Made by a program: the position numbers and the translations under genes
Shown: piece after piece, positions 7,117 through 13,254 of the stretch
How the letters are laid out: every line of letters starts with the position of its first letter
How positions within the stretch are numbered: the first letter of the stretch is position 1
Assembly (NCBI GenBank): GCA_023445495.1
Contig: JAEXLC010000072.1
Span: forward strand, 1 to 22,774
Direction: 5' to 3'
Source of the DNA: Pseudomonadota bacterium
Lineage (GTDB): Bacteria > Pseudomonadota > Alphaproteobacteria > Sphingomonadales > Sphingomonadaceae
DNA length: 22,774 bases
Notes under the pieces: model-generated
Databases searched by the model: none
What the model saw: only the letters and a program-made list of their open reading frames with translations
Told to the model about the DNA's origin: nothing

Positions 7117-7764
7117 TCAGCGCGCGATACGGTCCTCGGGCCGGTAGAGGGTGAGGAAGATGCCGCCCCACCAGAGGATGCCGGCAAAGCCCGCGAATTC
7201 GAGGAAAGGCCGCGAGAAGCCGGAGATGAAGGCGAGGCCGGCGAAGAGCAGGCCGGCAAGCTGCACCCAGGCGGGCAGGCTGCGCGCGGCGCGGGCCTCG
7301 CGGACGGTAAGCGTCGCCCAGAGCGCGACACCGGCATGGCCAAGCAGGGTGAGCGCGGCGGCAAGGTAGCCGCGCGGCGAGCCGCGGCCCTGGCCGAGCA
7401 GGGCGGCCGCCTCGATCGAGAAATGCGCGGTGGCGGCAAGGCAGAAGACACCGGCGATCCCGGCGAACAAGGCCGTATCGCGCCCGATCGTGCGCGGGCC
7501 GACCGGTCCGGCCAGGGTGAGCATCGCCAGCAGCAGCGCGCCGGCGAGCACGCAGCGGACGATCTCGACGGCGAGGAGCAGCCCCCAATAGTCGCGGCCA
7601 GCCTCGAGATTGCCGCGCGCAATCGCCGAGAAGGGCTCCGCGCCGCCCGCAAGATCATGCGCGACATCGCCGAGAACGATCAGCGCGATCGTGAGCAACA
7701 GGCAGAACAGCGCGGCGACGGTGCCGAAAGGCCGGCCGCTGGCGCCGATGAAGGAGCGCTGCAT
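7117..7764 (-). CDS. Multispanning membrane protein, unknown family
   Basis: 215-residue hydrophobic protein with about six predicted membrane helices, for example residues 13-33 (VAALFCLLLTIALIVLGDVA), 63-88, 98-118, 131-152 and two near 168-205. The length and the layout with a short Arg-rich tail (RPEDRIAR) vaguely resemble DUF4386-like proteins, but I do not recognise it confidently. GGGAG precedes the ATG by about eight bases. It lies 58 bases upstream of adhC on the same strand, with a hairpin between, and divergent from bioF. Its promoter overlaps a large inverted repeat, so it is probably regulated. No function is proposed. Confidence 0.75.
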   Translation of the reverse strand: MQRSFIGASGRPFGTVAALFCLLLTIALIVLGDVAHDLAGGAEPFSAIARGNLEAGRDYWGLLLAVEIVRCVLAGALLLAMLTLAGPVGPRTIGRDTALFAGIAGVFCLAATAHFSIEAAALLGQGRGSPRGYLAAALTLLGHAGVALWATLTVREARAARSLPAWVQLAGLLFAGLAFISGFSRPFLEFAGFAGILWWGGIFLTLYRPEDRIAR

Positions 7765-7778
7765 CTCGTCTCTCCCTT

Positions 7779-7800
7779 GTGTATTAATTCAATAATACAC
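7779..7800. promoter_or_regulatory. 22-bp operator-like inverted repeat (8+6+8)
   Basis: Perfect arms GTGTATTA (7779-7786) and TAATACAC (7793-7800) around a 6-base A/T-rich centre. This AT-rich island in very GC-rich DNA sits in the 100-base space between divergent genes and covers the candidate -10 box of the leftward gene. It is a good dyad operator candidate (GntR-, TetR- or PadR-like spacing). It does not match the BioR or BirA consensus that I know. The binding protein is unknown. Confidence 0.6.
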
Positions 7801-7819
7801 CAATATCCTGCAGGGACAA
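7792..7819 (-). promoter_or_regulatory. Candidate promoter for the 7117-7764 gene (and possibly adhC operon)
   Basis: On the minus strand TTGTCC (7814-7819) and TATTAT (7792-7797) are separated by 16 bases, followed by a GGGAG ribosome site and the ATG at 7764. The -10 box has one mismatch and the -35 box two. The -10 box lies inside the 7779-7800 inverted repeat. Confidence 0.5.
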
Positions 7820-7864
7820 GCCGGACATTGGCCGATCGCCCCGGTTGCGCCTATGGGCCGCGGG

Positions 7865-8989
7865 ATGGCGTTCTTCGAAGACCAGCGACGCGACCTTTCC
7901 GAACTGGCGGCGCGCAGCCGCGCCCGGCAGCTTGCCGTGCGGGCCGGGCGGGATTTCTCCTCCAACGACTATCTGGGGCTGGCCGGCGACGCGGCACTGG
8001 CGGATGCGGTGCGCGCGGCGATGGATGCCGGCGTGCCGATCGGATCGGGCGGATCCCGGCTGCTGCGCGGCAACCATGCGGCGCACGAGCAGCTCGAAGC
8101 GGACGCCGCCGCCTTCTTCGGGGCGGAGAGCGCGCTCTATTTCTCGACCGGCTATGCGGCCAATGCGGCCCTGCTCTCCACGCTGCCCCAGCGCGGCGAC
8201 CTGATCCTGCACGACGCGCTGATCCATGCCAGCGCGCATGAAGGCATGCGGCTGAGCCGGGCCGAGGCACGCAGCGCGGCGCATAACGACGTCGGCGACT
8301 TCGAGGACGCGATCCTGGACTGGCGGCACGAAGGCGGCACCGGCCGCATATGGATCACCGTCGAGAGCCTCTATTCGATGGACGGCGACCAGGCACCGCT
8401 CGCCGATCTCGCCGCACTCGCCGACCGGCATGACGCGGTCCTGGTGGTCGACGAAGCGCATGCCACCGGCGTGTTCGGGGACAAGGGCCGCGGATTGGCG
8501 GCCGACCTGGCCGGGCGCGAGAACCTGATCACGCTGCACACCTGCGGCAAGGCGCTGGGCTGCGAAGGCGCGCTGCTCTGTGGCCCCCGGGTGGTGCGCG
8601 ACTTCCTGGTCAATCGGGGGCGCGCCTTCATCTTCTCGACCGCTCCCTCCCCGTTGATGGCGGCGGCGGTGGGCGCCTCGCTCAAGCTGATCGCGGCACC
8701 CGAGCGACGCGCGCGGCTGCATGCGCTGGTCGCCCGCGCCGAAGCATTGCTCGCGCCGGCCGGAATACGGGCGACGGGATCCCAGATCCTGCCGCTGGTG
8801 ATCGGCGAGGATGGGCGGACCATGGCGATGGCGGCGGAACTGCAGCGCCTGGGCTTCGATGTGCGCGGCATCCGTCCGCCGACCGTCCCCGCAGGCACGT
8901 CCCGCTTGCGCATCTCCTTGACGCTCAATGTGGACGAGGACGATATCGCCGCGCTCGCCCGGGCAATTGGAGGGCTCACATGCGCATAG
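7865..8989 (+). CDS. bioF: 8-amino-7-oxononanoate synthase
   Basis: 374-residue PLP-dependent alpha-oxoamine synthase that condenses pimeloyl-ACP (or CoA) with L-alanine to form 8-amino-7-oxononanoate, the first ring-forming step of biotin synthesis. Signatures are DFSSNDYLGLA near the N-terminus, GSGGSRLLRGNH, VDEAHATGVFG and the PLP lysine in HTCGKALGCEGA (about K229). The C-terminal IRPPTVPAGTSRLRISL motif is family-typical. An in-frame ATG at 7853 would add four residues; I favour 7865 because MAFFEDQ aligns with usual N-termini, although neither has a strong ribosome site. It overlaps bioD by ten bases and starts the bioF-bioD-bioA operon. Confidence 0.95.
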   Translation: MAFFEDQRRDLSELAARSRARQLAVRAGRDFSSNDYLGLAGDAALADAVRAAMDAGVPIGSGGSRLLRGNHAAHEQLEADAAAFFGAESALYFSTGYAANAALLSTLPQRGDLILHDALIHASAHEGMRLSRAEARSAAHNDVGDFEDAILDWRHEGGTGRIWITVESLYSMDGDQAPLADLAALADRHDAVLVVDEAHATGVFGDKGRGLAADLAGRENLITLHTCGKALGCEGALLCGPRVVRDFLVNRGRAFIFSTAPSPLMAAAVGASLKLIAAPERRARLHALVARAEALLAPAGIRATGSQILPLVIGEDGRTMAMAAELQRLGFDVRGIRPPTVPAGTSRLRISLTLNVDEDDIAALARAIGGLTCA

Positions 8990-9606
8990 TCGTCACCGGC
9001 ACCGATACCGATATCGGCAAGACCATCTTCGCCGCCGGCCTGGCCGGGGCGCTGGGCGCGAGCTACTGGAAGCCGATCCAGAGCGGGCTCGACGGCGGCA
9101 GCGACGGCGAGCGGATCGCGGCGCTGACCGCCGCGGTGGTGCTGCCCGAAGCCTATCGCCTGACCACCCCCTGCTCCCCGCATCTGGCGGCCGAGATCGA
9201 CGGAATAGTCATCGATCCCGACAAGCTGACCCCGCCGCCGCGCGATCCCCTGGTGGTCGATCCGCTGGTGATCGAGGGTGCGGGCGGGGTGCTGGTGCCG
9301 GTGACGCGCGAGCTGCTCTATGCCGACCTGTTCGCGCGCTGGGGCCTGCCGACCGTGCTGGTCGCGCGGACCAGCCTGGGAACGATCAACCACAGCCTGT
9401 TGTCGATCGAGGCGCTGCGCAGCCGCGGCGTGCCGATCCTGGGCGTCGCGTTCGTCGGCGAGGCGAACGAGGACAGCGAGGCGACGATCGCCGCGATCGG
9501 CAAGGTCCGGCGGCTCGGCCGCCTGCCGATCCTCGATCCGCTCGACGGCGCCACACTCAGGGCCGCCTTCGCACAGGCCTTCGACCTTTCGGACTTTACC
9601 GCATGA
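8980..9606 (+). CDS. bioD: Dethiobiotin synthetase
   Basis: 208-residue ATP-dependent carboxylase that closes the ureido ring to form dethiobiotin from 7,8-diaminopelargonate and CO2. The P-loop is GTDTDIGKT (7-15, with K14), the substrate-contacting YWKPIQSG follows, then the VIEGAGGVLVPV switch segment and the NHSLLSIEALR region. Slightly short for the family but complete. GGAGG seven bases upstream supports the start, inside the end of bioF. It overlaps bioA by four bases (ATGA). Confidence 0.94.
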   Translation: MRIVVTGTDTDIGKTIFAAGLAGALGASYWKPIQSGLDGGSDGERIAALTAAVVLPEAYRLTTPCSPHLAAEIDGIVIDPDKLTPPPRDPLVVDPLVIEGAGGVLVPVTRELLYADLFARWGLPTVLVARTSLGTINHSLLSIEALRSRGVPILGVAFVGEANEDSEATIAAIGKVRRLGRLPILDPLDGATLRAAFAQAFDLSDFTA

Positions 9607-10877
9607 CGTCGCCCGTCTGGCACCCCTTTACCCAGCACGGGCTGGGCGAGCCGATCCCGCAGGTGGTGCGCACCGAAGGCGCGGCGCTGCACACCGCGGA
9701 TGGCGGCCGCTTCGTCGATGCGATCTCATCCTGGTGGGTGACGACGCATGGCCATTGCCACCCGCGCATCATGGCGGCGATCGCCGAAGAGGCGGGGCGG
9801 ACGGACCAGATCATCTTCGCCGGCTGGACGCACGGACCGGCCGAGACGCTGGCCGCCGAGCTGGTGCGGATCACCCCCGAGCCGCTGCGGCATGTCTTCT
9901 ATTCGGACAGCGGCTCGACCAGCGTCGAAGTCGCGCTGAAGATGGCGCTCGGCTTCTGGGACAATCGCGGCGAGCCCCGCCACCGCATCGTGGTGATGGA
10001 GCATGGCTATCATGGCGACACGATCGGCGGCATGTCGGTCGGCGCGCGCGGCGTGTTCAACCGGCCCTACCAGCCCTTGCTGTTCGACGTGGCGACCATC
10101 CCCTTCCCCGAGCCCGGCCATAGCCAGGCGACGCTCGACGCGCTCGAGGCGCAGTGCCGCGAGAAGCCCGCCGCCTTGCTGGTCGAGCCGCTGGTGCTCG
10201 GCGCGGGCGGCATGAAATTCTATTCGGCCAGCCTGCTCGCCGAGATGCGCAAGATCTGCGCGGCGCACGAGGTCCTGTTCATCGCCGACGAAGTGATGAC
10301 CGGCTGGGGCCGCACCGGCACGCTGCTCGCCTGCGAACGCGCGGGCGTCGTGCCCGACATCCTCTGCCTGTCCAAGGGGCTGACCGGCGGCGCGATCCCG
10401 CTGGCGGTGACGATGGCGACGGCGGCGATCTTCGACGCGCATCTGTCCGACGATCGCGCCCGGATGTTCTTCCATTCGTCGAGCTACACCGCCAATCCGA
10501 TCGCCTGCGCCGCCGCCAACGCCAATCTGGCGATCTGGCGCGAGGAGCCGGTGCTCGACCGGATCGACGACCTGGGCGACCGCCAGCAGGACCGGCTCGA
10601 CCGGCTTGCCACCCACGGCCTGATCCGCAATCCGCGCCGGCTCGGCACGATCGTGGCGGCCGAGATCGGCGGGAGCGAATCGGCCTATCTCAATTCGGTC
10701 GGCACGCGGCTCAAGGCCTTCGCGATGGAACGCGGCGTGCTGCTCCGCCCGCTGGGCAACACCGTCTATGTGATGCCGCCCTATTGCATCGAGGATAGCG
10801 ATCTCGACGCCGTCTATGGCACGATCAGCGAGTTCCTGGAGCGCGAACCCCGGATGGGGGATCTGTTCGCCTTCTGA
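9603..10877 (+). CDS. bioA: Adenosylmethionine-8-amino-7-oxononanoate aminotransferase
   Basis: 424-residue class III PLP aminotransferase that makes 7,8-diaminopelargonate using S-adenosylmethionine as amino donor. It begins WHPFTQHG, has the BioA-specific AISSWWVTTHGHCHPRI segment, the GYHGDTIGGMSVG loop, DEVMTGWGRTG and the PLP lysine K258 in LSKGLTGGAIPL. Length is typical. The start is fixed by the ATGA overlap with bioD; the open frame further upstream is shadow. Three of the late biotin genes are here; bioB and bioC are not in the window. Its stop codon lies inside the first unit of a 21-bp tandem repeat. Confidence 0.95.
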   Translation: MTSPVWHPFTQHGLGEPIPQVVRTEGAALHTADGGRFVDAISSWWVTTHGHCHPRIMAAIAEEAGRTDQIIFAGWTHGPAETLAAELVRITPEPLRHVFYSDSGSTSVEVALKMALGFWDNRGEPRHRIVVMEHGYHGDTIGGMSVGARGVFNRPYQPLLFDVATIPFPEPGHSQATLDALEAQCREKPAALLVEPLVLGAGGMKFYSASLLAEMRKICAAHEVLFIADEVMTGWGRTGTLLACERAGVVPDILCLSKGLTGGAIPLAVTMATAAIFDAHLSDDRARMFFHSSSYTANPIACAAANANLAIWREEPVLDRIDDLGDRQQDRLDRLATHGLIRNPRRLGTIVAAEIGGSESAYLNSVGTRLKAFAMERGVLLRPLGNTVYVMPPYCIEDSDLDAVYGTISEFLEREPRMGDLFAF

Positions 10878-10915
10878 TGCGCTCTCTTGTCGAACTGATG
10901 CGCTCTCTTGTCGAA
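10874..10915. repeat. Perfect 21-bp tandem duplication over the bioA stop codon
   Basis: Two contiguous identical 21-bp units, 10874-10894 and 10895-10915. The unit begins CTGATGCGCTC and ends TTGTCGAA; neither flank extends the match. The first unit contains the bioA TGA. The unit also duplicates a TTGTCG hexamer that could act as a -35 box for the following ars operon (second copy at 10908-10913). Exactly 2.0 copies suggests a recent slippage or duplication event. Confidence 0.9.
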
Positions 10916-10945
10916 TCGATATTTCTGGAATAGTCGAAATATCGA
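10916..10945. promoter_or_regulatory. ArsR-type operator (10+10+10 inverted repeat)
   Basis: Perfect 10-base arms TCGATATTTC (10916-10925) and GAAATATCGA (10936-10945) around a 10-base centre, directly upstream of arsI. AT-rich dyads of this kind are the usual binding sites of ArsR/SmtB repressors, and arsR is the second gene of the operon, so arsenite-relieved autoregulation is the simple model. The site begins at the base after the tandem repeat ends and lies 19 bases before the arsI start. Confidence 0.7.
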
Positions 10946-10964
10946 AACATTGGAGACCGCAGCC

Positions 10965-11375
10965 ATGAAGCGCCTGCACCTGCACATCAGCGTTCCCGAC
11001 CTCGATCAGGCAATCGCCTTTTACGGTACCCTGTTCGATGCGCCGCCCACGGTGGTGAAGGACGACTATGCCAAGTGGATGCTTGAGGATCCGCGGGTCA
11101 ACCTCGCCATCTCGGCACGTAGCCGCGGCACCGGCGTCGATCATGTGGGCATCCAGGTCGACAGCGCCGATGCACTGAGCGAGCTCGCGGGACGGCTGAA
11201 AGCGGCCGGCGCCACGACCTTCGACCAGGAAGCGACCACCTGCTGCTATGCGAAATCCGACAAGTCCTGGGTGACGGACACGGCCGGGGTGCGCTGGGAG
11301 ACTTTCTTCACCCATGGCGATGCGACCGCCTATGGGGAGGATGAAGCGATCCCGACCACCAGGGCGTGCTGCTGA
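10965..11375 (+). CDS. arsI: ArsI/CadI-family VOC protein, probable C-As lyase
   Basis: 136-residue VOC protein. ArsI enzymes use Fe(II) and O2 to cleave the C-As bond of trivalent organoarsenicals such as methylarsenite; CadI relatives are cadmium-induced. The fold is visible in HLHISVPDLDQAIAFYGTLF and the central VDHVGIQV strand. Likely metal ligands are H5 or H7, H60 and E112, and the vicinal substrate cysteines C93-C94 (ATTCCYAKSDKSWV) characteristic of ArsI are intact; the chain also ends in Cys-Cys. The ATG at 10965 has GGAG about nine bases upstream. It shares one base with the arsR start (TGATG) and is the first gene of the ars operon. Confidence 0.88.
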   Translation: MKRLHLHISVPDLDQAIAFYGTLFDAPPTVVKDDYAKWMLEDPRVNLAISARSRGTGVDHVGIQVDSADALSELAGRLKAAGATTFDQEATTCCYAKSDKSWVTDTAGVRWETFFTHGDATAYGEDEAIPTTRACC

Positions 11376-11716
11376 TGCAGTTGCCCGCAGCCGTTGAGGC
11401 ATTGTCCGCCCTCGCCCATGCCAGCCGCCTTGCCGTGTTCCGCCTGCTCGTGCGCGCCGGTCCGGACGGCATGGCGGCGGGAGACATCGCGCGCGAGATA
11501 GGTGCGCGTCCCAACACGCTTTCGACGCATCTGACGATCCTCGGCAATGCCGGGCTGATCGGGTCGCGCCGCGAAGGCCGCTCGGTGATCTACTCGGCCG
11601 ATTATGACGGGATGCGCAACCTCCTCGGCTTCCTCGTTGCCGACTGCTGCGCGGGGCATCCGGAGATATGCGGCGCGCTGGGCGACCTCACCGCGAGCAG
11701 CGATTGCTGCGCATGA
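11375..11716 (+). CDS. arsR: ArsR/SmtB-family arsenic-responsive repressor
   Basis: 113-residue winged-helix regulator. The core HTH is MAAGDIAREIGARPNTLSTH (about residues 33-52), followed by the wing SRREGRSVIYSAD. The As(III)-binding cysteines are C-terminal rather than in the recognition helix: C91-C92 and C99 (VADCCAGHPEIC) and a terminal C111-C112 pair. This is the arrangement seen in several proteobacterial ArsR proteins distinct from the R773 type. The start at 11375 makes a TGATG overlap with arsI; a GTG at 11366 in frame is less likely. It probably binds the dyad at 10916-10945. Confidence 0.92.
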   Translation: MQLPAAVEALSALAHASRLAVFRLLVRAGPDGMAAGDIAREIGARPNTLSTHLTILGNAGLIGSRREGRSVIYSADYDGMRNLLGFLVADCCAGHPEICGALGDLTASSDCCA

Positions 11717-12378
11717 AACTGCACCGTCGCCTGCTTGCCGAGGGCATGGGCACGGCGATGCTGCTCGCGATCGTCATCGGCTCGGGCATCATGGGCGAGC
11801 GGCTCGCCGGCGGGAACCAGGCTATCGCCCTGCTCGGGAACACGATCGCGACCGGTGCCGGGCTGATCGTCCTCATTCACCTTTTCGGCCCCATATCCGG
11901 CGCCCATTTCAACCCGGTCGTCACCCTGGCGGCACTGCTGATGCGTGAGACCCGCGCGGGTATCGCGATGCTATATGCCGTGGCGCAGCTCTCAGGGGCC
12001 ATTCTCGGCGCATGGGCGGCGCATGCGATGTTCGCCGAGCCGATCCTGCAACTCTCCGGAAAGGCGCGTGACGGCTTTCCCCAGGGCCTTGCCGAGTGCA
12101 TCGCCACCTTCGGCCTGATCGGCACGATATTGGCTACCCGGCGCACCCGCCCGGATTTCACGCCGACGGCCGTCGGGCTCTACATCGTCTCTGCCTATTG
12201 GTTCACCGCATCGACCGCCTTCGCGAATCCGGCCGTGACGATAGCGCGCAGCCTTTCCGACACCTTTGCCGGCATCGCCCCGCACTCGGTGCCGTTGTTC
12301 GTCGCGGCGCAGCTGGCCGGCACGCTTGCGGCGATTGCGACATTCCCATGGCTTTACGAAGAGGTACACGCGCGATGA
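11713..12378 (+). CDS. aqpS: Aquaglyceroporin-type channel, AqpS-like
   Basis: 221-residue MIP-family channel with six membrane helices. The two pore half-helix motifs are NPV at 67-69 (SGAHFNPVVTL) and NPA at 172-174 (FANPAVTIAR), with the selectivity arginine R179. The first motif has Val instead of Ala. In Sinorhizobium meliloti AqpS sits in an ars operon and lets As(III), made from arsenate by ArsC, leave the cell down its gradient. The same logic fits here because no ArsB or Acr3 gene is in the window. It overlaps arsR and arsC by four bases each. Confidence 0.92.
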   Translation: MKLHRRLLAEGMGTAMLLAIVIGSGIMGERLAGGNQAIALLGNTIATGAGLIVLIHLFGPISGAHFNPVVTLAALLMRETRAGIAMLYAVAQLSGAILGAWAAHAMFAEPILQLSGKARDGFPQGLAECIATFGLIGTILATRRTRPDFTPTAVGLYIVSAYWFTASTAFANPAVTIARSLSDTFAGIAPHSVPLFVAAQLAGTLAAIATFPWLYEEVHAR

Positions 12379-12785
12379 CCGACGCTTTCCCGATCACCAT
12401 TTATCACAACCCGGACTGCGGCACCTCGCGCAACGCGCTCGCGATGATCGAGGCGGCGGGATATGCGCCGCGAATCGTCGAATATCGCAGTGTCGGCTGG
12501 GAACGCGCGCAGCTGCTCGGCCTGCTGGCGGCGATGGGCGCGGCGCCCCGCGACCTGCTGCGTGAGAAGGGCACGCCGGCCGCCGAGCTGGGGCTGCTCG
12601 ATACGGCAACCTCGGACGCGGCCATAGTCGAGGCGATGCTCGCCGACCCGATTCTCGTGAACCGGCCGATCGTGGTGACGCCGAAGGGCACCAGGCTGTG
12701 CCGGCCGTCGGAGATGGTGCTGGAACTGCTTGACCGGATGCCGGCCGAATTCGTCAAGGAAGACGGCGAGATCGTGCGCCGCTGA
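12375..12785 (+). CDS. arsC: Arsenate reductase, glutaredoxin-coupled type
   Basis: 136-residue cytoplasmic enzyme that reduces arsenate to arsenite with glutathione and glutaredoxin. The catalytic cysteine C15 lies in IYHNPDCGTSRN, and the three oxyanion arginines R63, R97 (LVNRPIV) and R110 (GTRLCRPSE) have the same relative spacing as C12/R60/R94/R107 of plasmid R773 ArsC. The start overlaps the aqpS stop (ATGA). It is the last ars gene. A small GC hairpin (12786-12799, 5-bp stem) follows the stop and may be a weak terminator. Confidence 0.94.
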   Translation: MTDAFPITIYHNPDCGTSRNALAMIEAAGYAPRIVEYRSVGWERAQLLGLLAAMGAAPRDLLREKGTPAAELGLLDTATSDAAIVEAMLADPILVNRPIVVTPKGTRLCRPSEMVLELLDRMPAEFVKEDGEIVRR

Positions 12786-12836
12786 GCGGGCGTCCCCGCA
12801 AGGGGGTGGGATCTTCCATTTCGGTTTTCGGGAAAA

Positions 12837-12911
<75 letters not shown>

Positions 12912-12957
12912 ACTCGCCCGAACGATCCGGCAGCGCCGGGTCCCAAGCGGGAGGCGC

Positions 12958-12986
12958 CTATGTGCTTGGGTGCGGGCGATTGTCAA
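12958..12986 (-). promoter_or_regulatory. Candidate promoter for tRNA-Thr
   Basis: On the minus strand a perfect TTGACA (12981-12986) and ACATAG (12958-12963) are separated by 17 bases. Transcription would begin about 40 bases before the mature tRNA 5' end. The -10 box is imperfect, but the position and spacing fit. Confidence 0.5.
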
Positions 12987-13015
12987 CCTGCTAATGGCCG
13001 GTTTATCGCAGGAAA

Positions 13016-13171
13016 ATGAGCAATACGGAAAAACAGGCCCGTTTAGCGGAGGCGCTGCGGGCCAATCTGCGCAGGCGCAAGGCACAGGCGCGCGAGCAGG
13101 CCGCCAGCGGCGACCTGCCCGACGATCCGGCTGCGCCTCAGAGCGAGCCGAACCAGAGCGACAAGCCCTGA
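13016..13171 (+). CDS. Small basic protein, 51 residues
   Basis: Begins MSNTEKQARLAEALRANL, continues with a basic patch RRRKAQAREQ, and ends in an acidic, Pro-rich tail finishing SDKP. AGGA lies four bases before the ATG. The charged first half should form an amphipathic helix and the tail is likely disordered. I recall similar short LRANLRRRKAQ-type proteins in other sphingomonads but cannot name a family. It is transcribed away from tRNA-Thr, and its last 34 bases overlap the convergent 38-aa gene. A function is not known. Confidence 0.65.
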   Translation: MSNTEKQARLAEALRANLRRRKAQAREQAASGDLPDDPAAPQSEPNQSDKP

Positions 13172-13254
13172 GCCGTATCATAGGCATTGCGCATGATGGC
13201 GTGCGGCCCGACGAGATACATCGCCATCGTGACCGCACCCGCCAGGAACCACAT
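13138..13254 (-). CDS. 38-residue membrane peptide coupled to the aminopeptidase gene
   Basis: The ATG at 13254 shares its A with the stop codon of the Xaa-Pro aminopeptidase gene (TGATG), a classic translational-coupling arrangement. The peptide opens with MWFLAGAVTMAMYLVGPHA, long enough for one membrane helix, and ends QGLSLWFGSL. There is no charged signal-type N-terminus. The 3' part is antisense to the 51-aa gene. Support is the coupling, the hydrophobic block and codons with GC-rich third positions; conservation is untested. It could be a small membrane protein made with the peptidase or a chance frame. Confidence 0.55.
   Translation of the reverse strand: MWFLAGAVTMAMYLVGPHAIMRNAYDTAQGLSLWFGSL

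Noticed and set aside
7779..7800. BioR or BirA operator for the biotin genes
   Set aside because: The arms GTGTATTA/TAATACAC do not match the TTATMKATAA-type BioR motif or the long BirA dyad that I know.
10874..10915. CRISPR-like repeat
   Set aside because: Only two units, contiguous, with no spacer and no cas genes.
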